Part shown: positions 45,583 to 58,089 of the stretch, piece by piece
Layout: the number at the start of each line of letters is the position of its first letter
Numbering within the stretch: position 1 is the first letter of the stretch
NCBI RefSeq assembly: GCF_027580225.2
Contig: NC_073354.2
Location: 21,163,001-21,227,000 of the forward strand
Length of the DNA: 64,000 bases
Source of the DNA: Misgurnus anguillicaudatus
Lineage: Eukaryota > Chordata > Actinopteri > Cypriniformes > Cobitidae
Direction: 5' to 3'
Translations under genes and position numbers: made by a program
Notes under the pieces: model-generated
Seen by the model: the letters and a program-made list of their open reading frames with translations, nothing else
What the model was told of the DNA's origin: nothing
Databases searched by the model: none

Positions 45583-47628
45583 ATGATTCAGAGGACAGAG
45601 TTGGTGCTCTCCGTCCTGGGGGAGCTGCAGGAGGCTACAGAGTGTGTGGGCCTGGATGCCCTCACTAAAGTCGCTGTGGATGTGGAGCAGACCCTTTCTG
45701 CTTTCCATCTTCCCACAGCACTCTCAACCGAAATATCCTCATGGCTGGGGATTGACGCTGTAGCTCATAGACTGTATCCAGCGGACGCTCCAGCTGGTTT
45801 ACTTCCTCTGGTTTGCAAAGGAGAAGGGAACCTGTTGTTTGATGCAGCTAGCATGCTTCTGGTGGGCTCTACCAGTCTGAGTTTGGAGCTGCAGGTCAGG
45901 ACTGTGGTAGAGATGCTGCTTTGGAAGCGGTACTACCTGTGCGGTATGATCGACTCAAAGGTGATGCTGCAGGCGGCCAGGTTTTCGCTCTGTGCCGAGG
46001 AGTCTCAGGATATGCTCAATCTTCCGATTCAGGTACTGGAGGCCATTTTTGATGCAGATGTCAAGGCGTCCTGTTTCCCTGGCTCATTTGCAAACATGTG
46101 GCATGTGTATGCGTTGGCTTCGGTCTTGCAGTGCAACATTTACTCTGTTTATCCCATGTACAATTTAAAGATTCGACCCTATTTCAATCGACTCATTCGT
46201 CCAAGGACGTGGCTGAAAGACCGTGAGCCCTTGACTCTTCACATCATGTGGTCAGGTGACCTGGAGGCAGGCTCTGTTTTTAAACCCCACAACTTTGTGG
46301 CTCTGATTCATGCAAGTGATCTGAAAATTGGGAGCCCCAACGGTGAGCAGCGAATGCCTTCTCTTACGTCTCCGGAGCATGCGAGTCCCAATTCTCAATT
46401 CACTTACACCACCCTCAAAGACAAGTTCAACATCACAAAGAGCACCTTTTACCGCTGGAAGAGGCAAAGCGTCGAATACCACAAGAAATCGGTAGCGAGG
46501 TATGAGGCCAAACACTTTTTTCTAACCGCTTACAAACAAGGCAAACTGATTCCTCTCAGCCAGTTCAAAGAGCTTTTTCCAGAAATTCCAAGATCTACAT
46601 ACTACGCATGGAAGCATGAGCTTGTGTCCACTTGCAGTGTCTCAGGGGGTTCCACAGGGGAGTTGAGTCCTGGAGACAGCACTGAGCAGGACTGCTGGTC
46701 ATCTCCAGAAATCAAAAAAACACCCAACCAGAGAAGTTTTGCTAGCATGATAGCTCTCAGGTGCGAGAAACTTGAAGGGGAGCGGGCCCAAAACGTGTCC
46801 TTGATGCAGGAGGCAAAGAAGACCCTGCAGAACTGCATTGTTGCAAATACCTCCTTTCCCTACAGACTATTTAAAAGAAGGTTTCCTGGCATCTCTAGAT
46901 CCACATACTACAACTGGAGGAGGGAAGCTATGTTGTTTACTCCTTTCAAAGAGTTCTCAGGGAGCAGCGAGGAAGGCTCAGATGCTGATAAAACCCAGAG
47001 TCCAAAGAGTCAACTGTCCCCTGCTATGTCAGAGAGACGAAAATTGACACCTACGGTGAGGATCTCCAGACGCAGACATAAAAGCCTGAGGCTGGCTTAC
47101 CACCAAAGGAAAACATTAAGGGATGAAGCCAAAATGCATGTCCAAAGGTCGAAGATGTCCTTCGTCAAATTCAAGCTCAAGTTCCCTTCAGTTTCCTCTT
47201 CTTTCTACTGGCTTTGGAGAGATTCTTTGAACAGGAAAACTGAGACGCCTGTCGTGAAATCTGAGACTGAGAGATCCCAAAATCTGAACACTTCACAGGA
47301 TGTCATGGAAAAGATAAAAACTCCGGTAATGTTTTCTTTTGATGGAAACATTGATTACCTGAATGGTCATCTAGTTAGCCCACCTGCATTCACAATGCCT
47401 GAATTCTCTCTACCTGACAAATCCAGCAATGAACAGATGTTTGTGATGGATGTAGTGGCACTGGCTAATTTCAAGGCTAAAGCGAAGCTATTCTTGCAGC
47501 AACGATTCGAGGAGAAGTCCTTTCCTACATTTAAAGAGTTTAGGTCCTACTTTCCTCTTACTCCTCGTTCCACCTACTACATGTGGAAAAGGGCTCTGCA
47601 TCATGGGGTACCATTAATTCATGGCTGA
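45583..47628 (+). CDS. vrtn: Vertnin
   Basis: One coding exon, 681 residues, starting MIQRTELVLSVLGELQEATE. The ATG at 45,583 is chosen because an acceptor (TTTTCTGAAG, AG at 45,579-45,580) ends two bases before it; the in-frame ATG at 45,517 lies in the intron. Vertnin is a nuclear DNA-binding protein of vertebrates; variation at the gene is tied to vertebral number in pigs. Residues 80-240 resemble an OTU fold: GEGNLLFDAAS matches the OTU active-site loop with Leu at the cysteine position (residue 84), and PHNFVALIH has the late histidine. Residues 273-671 hold five repeats of the type FPxxPRSTYYxWKR, at about 273-296, 324-346, 425-448, 526-548 and 647-671. Links are Ser-rich. The length is close to that of mammalian vertnin. 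No close neighbour gene in the window. Confidence 0.95.
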   Translation: MIQRTELVLSVLGELQEATECVGLDALTKVAVDVEQTLSAFHLPTALSTEISSWLGIDAVAHRLYPADAPAGLLPLVCKGEGNLLFDAASMLLVGSTSLSLELQVRTVVEMLLWKRYYLCGMIDSKVMLQAARFSLCAEESQDMLNLPIQVLEAIFDADVKASCFPGSFANMWHVYALASVLQCNIYSVYPMYNLKIRPYFNRLIRPRTWLKDREPLTLHIMWSGDLEAGSVFKPHNFVALIHASDLKIGSPNGEQRMPSLTSPEHASPNSQFTYTTLKDKFNITKSTFYRWKRQSVEYHKKSVARYEAKHFFLTAYKQGKLIPLSQFKELFPEIPRSTYYAWKHELVSTCSVSGGSTGELSPGDSTEQDCWSSPEIKKTPNQRSFASMIALRCEKLEGERAQNVSLMQEAKKTLQNCIVANTSFPYRLFKRRFPGISRSTYYNWRREAMLFTPFKEFSGSSEEGSDADKTQSPKSQLSPAMSERRKLTPTVRISRRRHKSLRLAYHQRKTLRDEAKMHVQRSKMSFVKFKLKFPSVSSSFYWLWRDSLNRKTETPVVKSETERSQNLNTSQDVMEKIKTPVMFSFDGNIDYLNGHLVSPPAFTMPEFSLPDKSSNEQMFVMDVVALANFKAKAKLFLQQRFEEKSFPTFKEFRSYFPLTPRSTYYMWKRALHHGVPLIHG

Positions 47629-48595
47629 ATGCCTTATAGTGCTGTTAATCTGCCTTTCCTGTAAAAACAAAATTGACACAAATTTTGCAATGCTTTTTGA
47701 GCCTGAGAGTTTTGTTTATTGTTTTTTTTTTTTTTGTCTACACTAGCATAATTGCAGTTCATGCATCTTAATTATTTGTCCCTTTTCTTTTTTGACCACT
47801 TGTTTCTAGCTCAAGGACATTTGCATGTGTGTGAAATCAGACAGTCTTTGTGTTCACTTGAGTACTGATGAGCCCTAGGCAAAAGGTAGTTCAAAGACAT
47901 TTATCCAGGTTTCAAAACGGCTCTGGTTTTGCCCCACCCCCCAATTGTTTACAATTTAAATGAGTTGAGTTAGTTTACATGACTAAATGAGTTCACTTTG
48001 GGTTAATTTTATTTTCTTGTCTTCATTTTGTTTTAACTTGCATATTTTTGTTTGTTCTTAATTCTCGACAGTTTAAATCATTGCATTACAACAGCAGTTG
48101 AAAAATGTACAGTAATTTTTAATTTTATTTCTTTTTTTATACATATATATTTTTATATTGACTATTGAATGTTATCTTTGCTTGGCGTTATGGAGTTCCT
48201 CACGCTTGAATGTTTCATAATTCTATGAGGGTGTGATGCTGTTTTGCACATTGTTTTGGACCACACATTTTTCAGCTTTCACATTTTATGTTTCTCTTGC
48301 TGCTAATGTTGTAAATATTTAAAAGTTTCTTACTTAAACTACCTAGCCAGCTGTTTCGATTAAACTTGAAGTTAAACTTTCAAAAATATCACTGTGTTGT
48401 TCGCACAAAGAAGCTACTTTGTTTATTCTTTTCATGTTGAGGATCTCATTTCATATACAAGACTAATTGTTACTAAATTGGGTAATCAGTTAAGTTTTAT
48501 CTTATTAGTTTAACCGGTTTTATGCCAATGTTCTGACTTCATGTGAGTGTTTATGAAATGTTAGAAACTAACCTTGTGGATTCAGTTCACGTGTT

Positions 48596-48601
48596 AATAA
48601 A
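48596..48601 (+). terminator. vrtn: Likely poly(A) signal of vrtn
   Basis: AATAAA about 970 bases after the stop, followed by a T/G-rich stretch. Another AATAAA-like site near 48,949 is possible. Confidence 0.45.
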
Positions 48602-48619
48602 AGTCAGAAATGGATTGTA

Positions 48620-50390
48620 CTTTTGATTGTGTACTAAAGTGCTGTGGTTGATTATGAATGTTATTTTGGGTAACAAGTCATCTTAGTAAAGCTATTCCAA
48701 TATAAGTGGGGGGGTGTAGTTACTGTAATGGTCAGAATTAATGACTTTGGTCACGTGGTTTATTTCTGTATTTTCCTTATGTTAGTGATGTATTTTAATA
48801 ACAAAACAAGCATTTTATAGGATCATATATTGGCCTAACTTTCTGGCATACTTTGTTGTGATATCTTCCTCATTAGCTTTACTGTAACCTATATGTGTTT
48901 ACCTTAATATTGCATGAAAATACGTTTTGGCAGAATCCTTCAAAAATCAATAAACTACTGCAAACCAGAGACTCCTTTGAGGATGCCAGAAATCCACAGA
49001 AATATTTTACCTCTATAATAGATAAAAGCATGATTACAGAGTCTAAAAATGAATAACAGACTTAAAATCCATGAGTATTTTAGGAATTTATTTTAGCATA
49101 AGTTATTTTCAATTTTGCAAAGTAATTTGTGGGGTACTATGAAATAATAAATAACTGATTCATTTATGTGGGTTAAAACCGTATTTAGAGCATAAATGCA
49201 CTAGATGGCAGTGGTGGACTTTCTTTAATGTCCGCCTATTTCTCTTAAAGCTGTGAAATGCTTTTTTCTCATAAGAAATATATTTGTTACAATTCCCCAT
49301 ATTTACACTATTTAATTATTCATTACAAATTATATTCATAATCATGCATGCATGGTTTTAGTGTCCCATAGTATTTTGAAAGAAAAATACAAAATATATG
49401 CAAACATATATTTAATGTCAATCAATTAAAAGTTGTAATAAGCACTAAAGACAAAAAGACAGAAAGAGTAGGTTACAGCACATTTTGTAAGTTCAGTTAA
49501 TGATTCAGAGTTTCCCTCCAGTAAAGAACAGGGCTGTTCAAACCGCTATTTATTCATGTATTCACTTTAGCTAAAGACATCACAGGGAAATTGCAGTGAT
49601 ACATTAATAGATATTCTGAAAAGCATAACCACTATAGATAAGGATGAAACACGTTCCCCTTAAATTTTAATATAGTCGTTGTCTAATATGCTTTTCTCAG
49701 ATATGGATTCTTATATGCCAGCGGTTAGAAAAATCTTTTTTAAACACATTATAAATGTTAGAAATGTATTGCTGAAACACGTTACAAAGATTGAACTGTC
49801 GAGTGCTGAATGTGATGTGAGTTACACGCCTTTAAACAGATTATCCACATTTTTTAGTTTAGGATGCGCGGGGTAAAGTCTTGCGCGTGGCCCCGCCCCT
49901 ATCGCACACGAGTGGGCGTGGTTTGGTGCCAACAACGGACACGTCCCCGCCATTTGAGAGCAGAGAATGCTGCTTATTTTTCCCAGATTTTGATAATTTA
50001 ATTCATTTACTTTTATCATTTAAATGTGGCATGGTAGTTAATAACACATTTTTCTGTGGTATGACAGACCCAGAACACATATTTAATATCACATTACACT
50101 GATATTAATAGTTATTGGGACTCTTATTATGACATCAATTAGAATGACTTCGCCTGTTTACGTTAAACACTAGAAAGTTCAGTGCGCAATTAATTGACAC
50201 AGTTCAGAAGAAAACGGTACATCCTCGCTAATGACAAGAAAAGGTAACTCATTTATAAAATTAATTCAATTAAAAAAACTTTATTAATCCCTGAGGGAAA
50301 TAACTTTCATGTCCCATTCATGTAAATTAATTTTTCTATTCATGTTCTCGTGTGATCAGTACTTCTCCTTTTAGCCACCTTTTGTCAGTT
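48620..50390. other. Intergenic, nothing recognised
   Basis: AT-rich. No exon or paired repeat ends seen. Confidence 0.45.
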
Positions 50391-50401
50391 TGCTTGGACA
50401 T

Positions 50402-50999
50402 CAGGCTAGTGCACAATTCAGAATTTCAGGATTGGCCTCCATTCAATTCATGAATTGGAATTGAATTTACTCTACCCTACAGGAAGTTGAATTTTAATTG
50501 GAATTGGAATGACAGGAAGTGGAATTAAATTCATGGCAATTCAAAGAAATTCCACAGACACACAACAGAAAGAATCTCACATACATTCAGTGTTAGGAAA
50601 GTTACTTTGGAAAATTGTTTGGCAACCATTTTAAATACTTGGTAAAATGAAAGCATTCTGGGAAATGAAGTCATGTTACATCGTGTTCCATAAAATTACA
50701 ATTGAAAAAAAAATCAAACTTAATTATTTGTTATATGACTAGAGTTTTTAAAATGAATTGCTGGGGGAAAATTTTTCCTGTTAATGTAATCTGTACAAAC
50801 GAATATATTTATAGAATATGTAATGCAATCATATCTGACATATACTGAAAGCTTCATTTTTAACACTTCACTTACTGTATAATATGTATAAGTATAATAT
50901 GTATTCTTTGAACCTTTTTTTGACATAAATTCAATTCAAATTCAAGAATTTAATTTGAATTTAGGAGTCAATCTCAATTCTGAATTCTGCATAAGCCTG
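50402..50999. mobile_element. hAT-like element with 8-bp target duplication
   Basis: Begins CAGGCTAGTGCACAATTCAG and ends with an imperfect complement. TTGGACAT flanks at 50,394-50,401 and 51,000-51,007. The interior is rich in GAATT/AATTC. Non-coding. Confidence 0.8.
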
Positions 51000-51693
51000 T
51001 TGGACATTTTGCTAGGTTTTTTTCCAGATATTATTTTGTCTATAGGTATATTGTAACATGGTGTAACATATTCAGCACCTTTATTGTTTTTTTGGTCGTA
51101 AAATGTGTAAGGTTATTTAAAGGTAAAACACATTTTAACTCAATAACTCAAACTCAACCGTTATTAAGGAGGAGTGAACATACCATTTACCGGAATTGAA
51201 AATTGTGTTATAAGTTATAAGGACTCACAAAGAGTTGCTTAGATAATTGTTTCTTTCAGATATGCCAACCTGAATACTAACAATGTGAGAAACCAATAAC
51301 TGTCTTACATTAATTTAGGATCAAATTTATAATAGACCCAAAGGTCTGTCAGTCCATAAAATTATACCTTTAAATTATGTTCAACCGAAGATTAGTTGTT
51401 TGTAATACAATTGTTTAATTTGTTTGAAGTGATCAGTCAGCTCTGACTAATTGTACACTCTTTTTGTAGATTAGACATGGCGTTTTACTCTTGTTCATTT
51501 CAAGTAATTTGTTTTACTGCTGGCAATGCAGAGCATGTGTGTGCGTAGGTGAAAATTAACTATTGACTATGTATAAATGTATGTATAATCTTTGCTTTTA
51601 TTAGCCTATTTCTTAATACTAATGTATGTGATTTATACATTTAATGGTTATACCGCTGTTAAATCCATCTCTACGAAGAGAACAATTACAGAA

Positions 51694-51719
51694 CCGTGTG
51701 TGTGTGTGTGTGTGTGTGT
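51694..51719. repeat. (TG)n microsatellite
   Basis: About 12 TG units. Confidence 0.9.
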
Positions 51720-52334
51720 ATTGTACATGCAGGTTTATAACTGTGAGAGCCATTACTTTTAATTTAGGAGTAGGGTAGTGTAAAACTAGTATTTTGTTAC
51801 ATAACTGTATGGCTTTTCAATTACACCAGTAATAATTGCTTAGTTCCTGTGCATATATTGTATATAAAATATTATGTTTAATGGTGGTAAGGGATTGTTT
51901 GAGAGATAATAGTAGCCCTCTGAGATTGCTTTATGGCCGCTTTGGTTGTCTTGGCAGAATCAACGTGAGATTGAGAGGGAGTTTGAGAGAGAAAGACAAT
52001 GAGAAAGTAGCAAATATCAGCACCATGCACTGCATGCTAATGCCTTGACTTTCCTCTGTAACAAGACCACCTCATTAGTAAACCTAACTCTCTAATTTAA
52101 CCTCATCCCTGATAATGACCAAATGACTTCCATCGTGGGATCCTGCTCACCGCTGTGCTTCCCTAATGGTCACTCTCCTCTGTGATTAAGAGCAATAGAC
52201 TCGGGCCATGTAGACTTTTGACTGTTAGAGCGAAGGTGAGAGGAAGACAAAGGCTAATTCTGGGTTTTAAGCAAGCAAACCATATCAGGGTATTTATGTA
52301 TTTCCAGGTTTTGGAAAACGTGAAGTGCATTTTA

Positions 52335-53026
52335 AGGTCATTTAATGATTCTTTGAAATTTTATGAGACTTTAAGATGTAAAATAAGTCTTCGGTGTCTC
52401 CAGAGTGTAGCTCAAAATACCCCATGATTTATTATAGAATGTTCAAATTGACACCTTATAGAGCAAAAATATGCCGTTCTTGGGTGTGACCCTGTAAATG
52501 CAAATGAGCTGATGAAATGCAAACACTGATCGCCATTAGTGGTGGTTTGTTGAAATTGAAACTGAATTGTGTTGTCAATTATTTTCTCTCTTTCCCTCTC
52601 TGCGCTAAATGGCGGTGATGTGGTTGGATAGTGCAATATTATGGTAATGTGCTTCTATTAACCTATAAAATGTGAAAAAGATCAACCCAGTAACTTAGTT
52701 TTGGTAAATCATTCTCTGCAAGCATGTGGATAAAATAGGTACTTGAAATTTTGCTCCCCTTGTGATGTCATAAAGGGATAATACTGCACCTTAATCTGCA
52801 CTATCCAACCACGGCACTGCCATTTAGTGCAGAGATCAGCTTATTTGCATTTTAAAGGACACACCCAAAAAGGCACATTTTTGCGCACACCTACAAAGTG
52901 GCAATCTTAACATGTTATAAAAAATTATCTATGGGGTATTTTAAGCTGGAACTTCACATGTACTCTGGGGACACCAAAGATTTATTTTACATTTAAAAAA
53001 GTCTTGTGAAATGTCCCCTTTAAAAC
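52335..53026. mobile_element. Inverted-repeat DNA element
   Basis: Left AAGATGTAAAATAAGTCTTC and CAAAATACCCCAT are mirrored at 52,930-53,010 (ATGGGGTATTTTAAGC, GATTTATTTTACATTT). Arms roughly 200 bp with divergence. No frame. Confidence 0.75.
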
Positions 53027-53254
53027 ATTTTAACATTATGAAAAACACAACAATTTTTTGTGTCTTAAGAGCTTCTGTTTGGGTTGGCTGTGTTAATGTT
53101 TGTTGACTTTGCTCCTGGTGTACATCCTCCTCTGGCTGATACTGGCAAAAAGAGAGCGAGAATAAGAGAAGGAGATATATTTTATTTATCAAACATACTG
53201 TCTGACAATGACTAATAAATCAGTGAAAGCTACAGGTGCTAAGGTGCACTCATA

Positions 53255-53291
53255 AACACACACATACACGCACACACACACACACACACAT
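53255..53291. repeat. (CA)n microsatellite
   Basis: CA-rich run with a few interruptions. Confidence 0.9.
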
Positions 53292-53299
53292 ACTCTGAA

Positions 53300-56200
53300 T
53301 GCAGACTCAGTTTTAATTCGCTCACATTGTGGCAGGACAAAAAGAGTTATTAACATGATATTTCAATAATTATTTAATTCAGTGGCATTAGGCTACATTT
53401 TGCTGACAGATTGGCTAAATGGTAGCCCATTTGTAGATAGTTTATAATGTTGCAAATGCTGTGTCATTAACAAATAACTGGCTACCGCAAACATTACATA
53501 TAGCATAACATTAGCTGGTTTCACAGCAACAATGCCAGCTGTCTCAAACAAACATATTAATATAGGGCCATTTTTATGATAAGATTAGAAGTTTTACAGT
53601 TGGTATATAATGTTAATAAGACTTAAACAAAAGTCTGATTTTTATTATGTATCCTTTAATATAAAATTGATATTGAATTCTGATTAGTAAGTAAATACCC
53701 ATGGTTTATTCATGACAAAGCACAGACATGTCTTCTTCATTAAAGTATATTTAACATCACTGCACATAACCCATAGCTGACGGTTATTTTTGTTGCATTT
53801 TTGTCTAGGCTGATCTTATCGTCCATATTTTACGAGTCGGCCAATTGGTTATGAATTTATACATAGTTAATTGTGCAAAAACTTACGCTTAAGACAATAA
53901 CGAAACCCCACCCCAACACCAAAATCACAGGGGTCAGGGCAAATCTACAAAAATGTGCGAATGTGGTGGAACTAATCAATACAAATTAGCCTCTGCTTAA
54001 AATACGTACGAAATTGCCATAAGATGGCGTTGTTTTTGTCAGTCAAAGTTCACGTCATGAACTACATTAGAAAGCACATTTAATGATTTTGGCTGAAATA
54101 TAGCATTTTATTAAGCATTTAAATCATTAATAGTTTTAGGCGCTGTATGTAGTTTTCAGCGGCCTCTAGTGGTGATGTTTTAGATTGCAACCAATAAGTT
54201 TACAAGTGCCGAACTCATGAGCGAGCACTCTGGGTAACGGCCAGACTGAGATAAAACACACCAGAGAAAGCATCACACAACATGCTTTAAACTCAGATAA
54301 ACTCTCACTGCAATGTTAAATTGACTGCATTTATCCTATTTAATGTGGTGTTACATAGATACATTTACAGTAAGATAACAAAAAACGGTTAGTGAACTAC
54401 ACTGAACAATTTCAGTATAACAGTAAAGCCCGGTATAGACTGTGCGATTTTTAAATAGTCCTTTAGGATTGTTGCTTGCCACACTGTGCGATCAAGATCG
54501 TAGTTAAGTCCATATCACACTGTATAGTTTTCATCAATGTCAGACTGTACGAGTGTACTTTTAAAAATCGGACACACGCAAAGAAACGCGTCCGCAGTTT
54601 TACATCATCAATCGACGACGGCTGGGCGAACACACGCTAAAGCGAAGGCTAGCAAACCGAAACAACATCTAAAAAACTAAAGCACAAAATCAGAATATAT
54701 TTTACATGCTTTGTAGTAATGTTACAGTAGCTTACCTGTCCAAAAGGGATGAAAGCCAACTCCGGATCCGTTTTATACCCAAAACAAAGCGGAGGTTTCT
54801 CCATAATTCAAACGCCCTGCCGATGTTAATCCGTGTTTTGTCTGAAGTTGATCCAATTCATGTTTGGCCTTACAAGCTTCAGGAGATAATTTTTTTCTTC
54901 ACAATATGTGGAGTTTGTGTTATGCAGGTCATTTCTTAATGTTATCAGACATGTTGCAGTGTCGTCGCTGTTGAGTGGAAAGTCAGTAGACGAGGCCAGA
55001 GGCTCAGGAGCGCGCATGCAGATGATCACAATCAACCTACAGTAGCCTTTCATACTTTTTTTGCTTAATAAAACTGCAATTATATTCTTTAACTCTTTAA
55101 TATTTAACAAATATTAACATTTTGATTCTTATACTTGATCTGTACAATGCACATGTTGCGAGAGCTTTGTGGTTTCCAGACATTTAGACAGACAGAGTTT
55201 TCATTAGCATTCCTATCATTATCAATGTCCGTGACTTTGATTCATAATTAACCGTTTTCGGATCAAATCAACATTGTTATGTAATTAGGAAAACAAACTC
55301 TGTAAACACTTTCTACTTTCTATGAAACGGGTCCGTGTATCTCTGGTAGCAATATTGGAATTTGTGTAATTTATAGAGCAGGCATTTATCAGATTGTACA
55401 ATCTCTTTGTTTGGCATATTTTTGCTGGCAGGCTCTCTTGGGCATGTGTGCCAAGAAGTAATGCAAACCGAGACAATCGTAATTAAAGGCAGTGATGTAT
55501 TAGCATCATTTTGGCTACTGAAACAGATGAATGACCTGTTCTTCTCTGCTGAGTGTCTATCATTCATGTGTTCCCAGCTAAAGAGATGGCCTAGAGAGAA
55601 TGAATTAAATATAAACCAAAAGAGCTCCCCTAAAGAATTTGCTCCGTACTGTGGGTGTATTTGAGATGGAATCTCCTCCTGATTAATGTCCACTTTGTAT
55701 TTGACTATTGACTTTATACACTCTCAATATTATCTAGTATAATATAACACATTGGGACTCTTTTATTAGAGTTGTTTAATGTTCCCTGGCTATTCTTTGT
55801 CTGAATTTGTTCATGGTACAACATATGTCGTGGGGGTTTGAGTGTAGTGTGATAATATTTTGTTCCGGCTGAGATTGGACTGTTAAAGTGTATTTTTGGT
55901 AGGGTAGCTATGGTAATGTTTAAGCAACAGTAGCTAAATTAACCCAGACTGAAGTCTATTATTCACCTTTAACCTCCATTATGTTTCCATCAGTTAACTT
56001 TTTTTGGACGATCAGACTGGATTTGTCTGACACTGTTACCAAGCAAATCTGAGACTCTTTTATAAATGCATATCAATTTAAACCAGGTTAATAAGTCTCA
56101 GTTTTTACTCGGGCATTATGCATTTGACACAAGAATATACTGGAGTGATATTTCACAGTGTTTGAATACAACTAGACACTGCTGCTTATGTGTATGAGTG

Positions 56201-56535
56201 TAAACATGGATTACCCCATGTTCATGGTGAATTATTGCCCTGTCACTTTACTTTACACCTATCATATTTCATAATGAAGAGTCACATGTTAAATCACTTT
56301 GTTGCCAAACTGTTTGGCACTCTTTGCTTGTACTTTCTGTCAGGAGAATAACTTTGTCCCCTTGAAGTCTTCTAACCTGGAACTTGAAATTTGCTCATTC
56401 AGACACTAAGTTTGGAGATAAAAGTACTTAAAATATTTGCATTGAACAACAAAACCTTGCACTTATTGGCTGTAAGCTTCATTTAAAAAGCACATATTGT
56501 GTAAATGTGTATTAGTACCAAGCGTGCCGCATAAG
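53300..56535. other. Intergenic, no gene recognised
   Basis: Open frames up to 126 codons lack motifs. A GC-richer patch at about 54,420-55,030 may be a decayed MITE, but only one end is visible. Confidence 0.4.
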
Positions 56536-56540
56536 CCCTG

Positions 56541-57000
56541 AAAAGTGAAGCCAAAACGTTTCGATCGCCCCCCAGTGACTGGTCCCAGTATAGGTCATAA
56601 ACCCCGCCTCCCCATGTTATTCAATGGGACTTGAGACCAACAAAAAATGTAATTACACTTCAATTATCTTTTTTCCGAAGCTGGTTTCTGTCATTTACTG
56701 TAGTTTTTATCACGCTGATGTAAATTCAAATGTTTGTTTTTAAAATAAGTTTGTGTTTAGTTAGTTATTTAATGATATAAAAACGGTGGTGTCATGTCAT
56801 GATTGACAGCTGTGATGTCGTATGATATGCGCATTCTGCGATTACGGGGTCTTGATTTTGCGGCTTTACTTTCTGCTCACTACTGCGCAGGACTGGTCCC
56901 GAAATCGCTACTGCACAAACTCAAGTCCCAAGATGTCAGCGCCATATCGGGACACTGGCGGCTTCACTTTTCAGAAATGGAAGAGAGCGAACAGGCGTCG
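56541..57000. repeat. Possible inverted-repeat element
   Basis: AAAAGTGAAGCC near 56,540 is mirrored by GGCTTCACTTTTCAG near 56,960. Boundaries unclear. Confidence 0.35.
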
Positions 57001-57049
57001 TCCATCTTATTTTACAGTCTATGATTAGTACATGTTAACAATATACTAA

Positions 57050-57815
57050 AGGTACAAACCCCAAAGTAAACAATGACGCGAGTTATCGTCTCCAACGTAA
57101 ATCTATTTTCTTGGACTACAACAAACACAAGGATTGTAGGCAACAGTTTACTTCATGGGATTGGTGATGTAGACAAGACCGACATTATCATAATTTCTCC
57201 TGCTTTAGGGGTTGTGCACACCAAAACGTTTAAATGCGGCTGAAAATGCCTGGAGGACACTGACTGCCAATGCCAGCTTTTTTTTTAGCCAAGCGCTTTT
57301 TAGCTGTGATACTTAAGCTGTGAGCCGGTTGGTTGTTGTGATACTTGTCCTGCCCCTCCTCCATTAGGATTGGACGGCCGTGTGAGAACTGACATTGACG
57401 AGCGGAGCTTTTCACCTAAAGTGAATCTTTTTCAACTCTCGATGCTCTGCGTCGATCGCGGAAAAAACGCAGAGCGCCGGCTTATTTGAAAAACACAGAG
57501 TTTCCATTGGAATCAATTGAAAACATGCGCCAGCCGCGTGTGTAAAAGGTTTGGTGTGCATGCCCCCTTAGACTCACAGCCTGTAAGACCTCCTGTTAGC
57601 ATCGCATTGTGAGCGAATCTTTCAAACATGGTGAGGAGAGTCACATTTCCGGCTGACGTCAGAGGTATTCAGGCCAATCACAACGCACAGACCAGCTGGT
57701 CAATCAGGGACACAGAGCTTTTCAAATCCGTGCGTTTCAGAAAGAGATTGAAATCTGGAGCTACAAAAATGTACGGTGTGTGGAAATTTTATAAAATAGG
57801 TGCACTTTAAAGAGA
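57050..57815 (-). repeat. Dispersed repeat, copy 1 (holds a Harbinger-like MITE)
   Basis: The reverse complement matches 60,032-60,897, for example TACAAAAATGTACGGTGTGT, CAATCCTTGTGTTTGTTGTA and the outer end AAAATAGGTGCACTTTAAAG. The match breaks exactly at the MITE 57,208-57,567. Confidence 0.8.
57208..57567. mobile_element. Harbinger-like MITE (copy 3 of the GGGGCTGGACACACC family)
   Basis: Ends GGGGTTGTGCACACCAAAAC and complement, with TTA at 57,205-57,207 and 57,568-57,570. Same interior as the copies at 20,454 and 23,601. Confidence 0.85.
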
Positions 57816-57819
57816 AAGT

Positions 57820-58087
57820 TTAACGAAAAATGAACATTTTGTTATTATTTGCTCACATGTTGCTTTGAACCCATTTTACTTTTTTCTGTTGAACACGAAG
57901 ATATTTTGATAAATAACAACACGGTTGACGCTACCCATTGACTTCCATAGTAGGGGAACAAATCCTATGGAAGTTTATGGGTACCGTCACTGTGCTTAAC
58001 ATCATATCAAAATAACAGAAGAAAGAAACTCATATACAGTATGTTCAGAGGAAATGATAGAATTTCATTTTTGGGTGAACTACCCCC
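57820..58087. mobile_element. MITE of the GGGTGAACTA family (copy 1)
   Basis: Ends in TTTTGGGTGAACTACCCC; contains GAACACGAAGATATTTTGAT and TTGACTTCCATAGTAGG. Similar copies at 61,040-61,372 and 61,862-62,209. Confidence 0.6.
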
Positions 58088-58089
58088 GC

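Noticed and set aside
55313..55693. 126-codon frame on the minus strand
   Set aside because: No motif, no splice sites, and an equal-sized shadow on the other strand.
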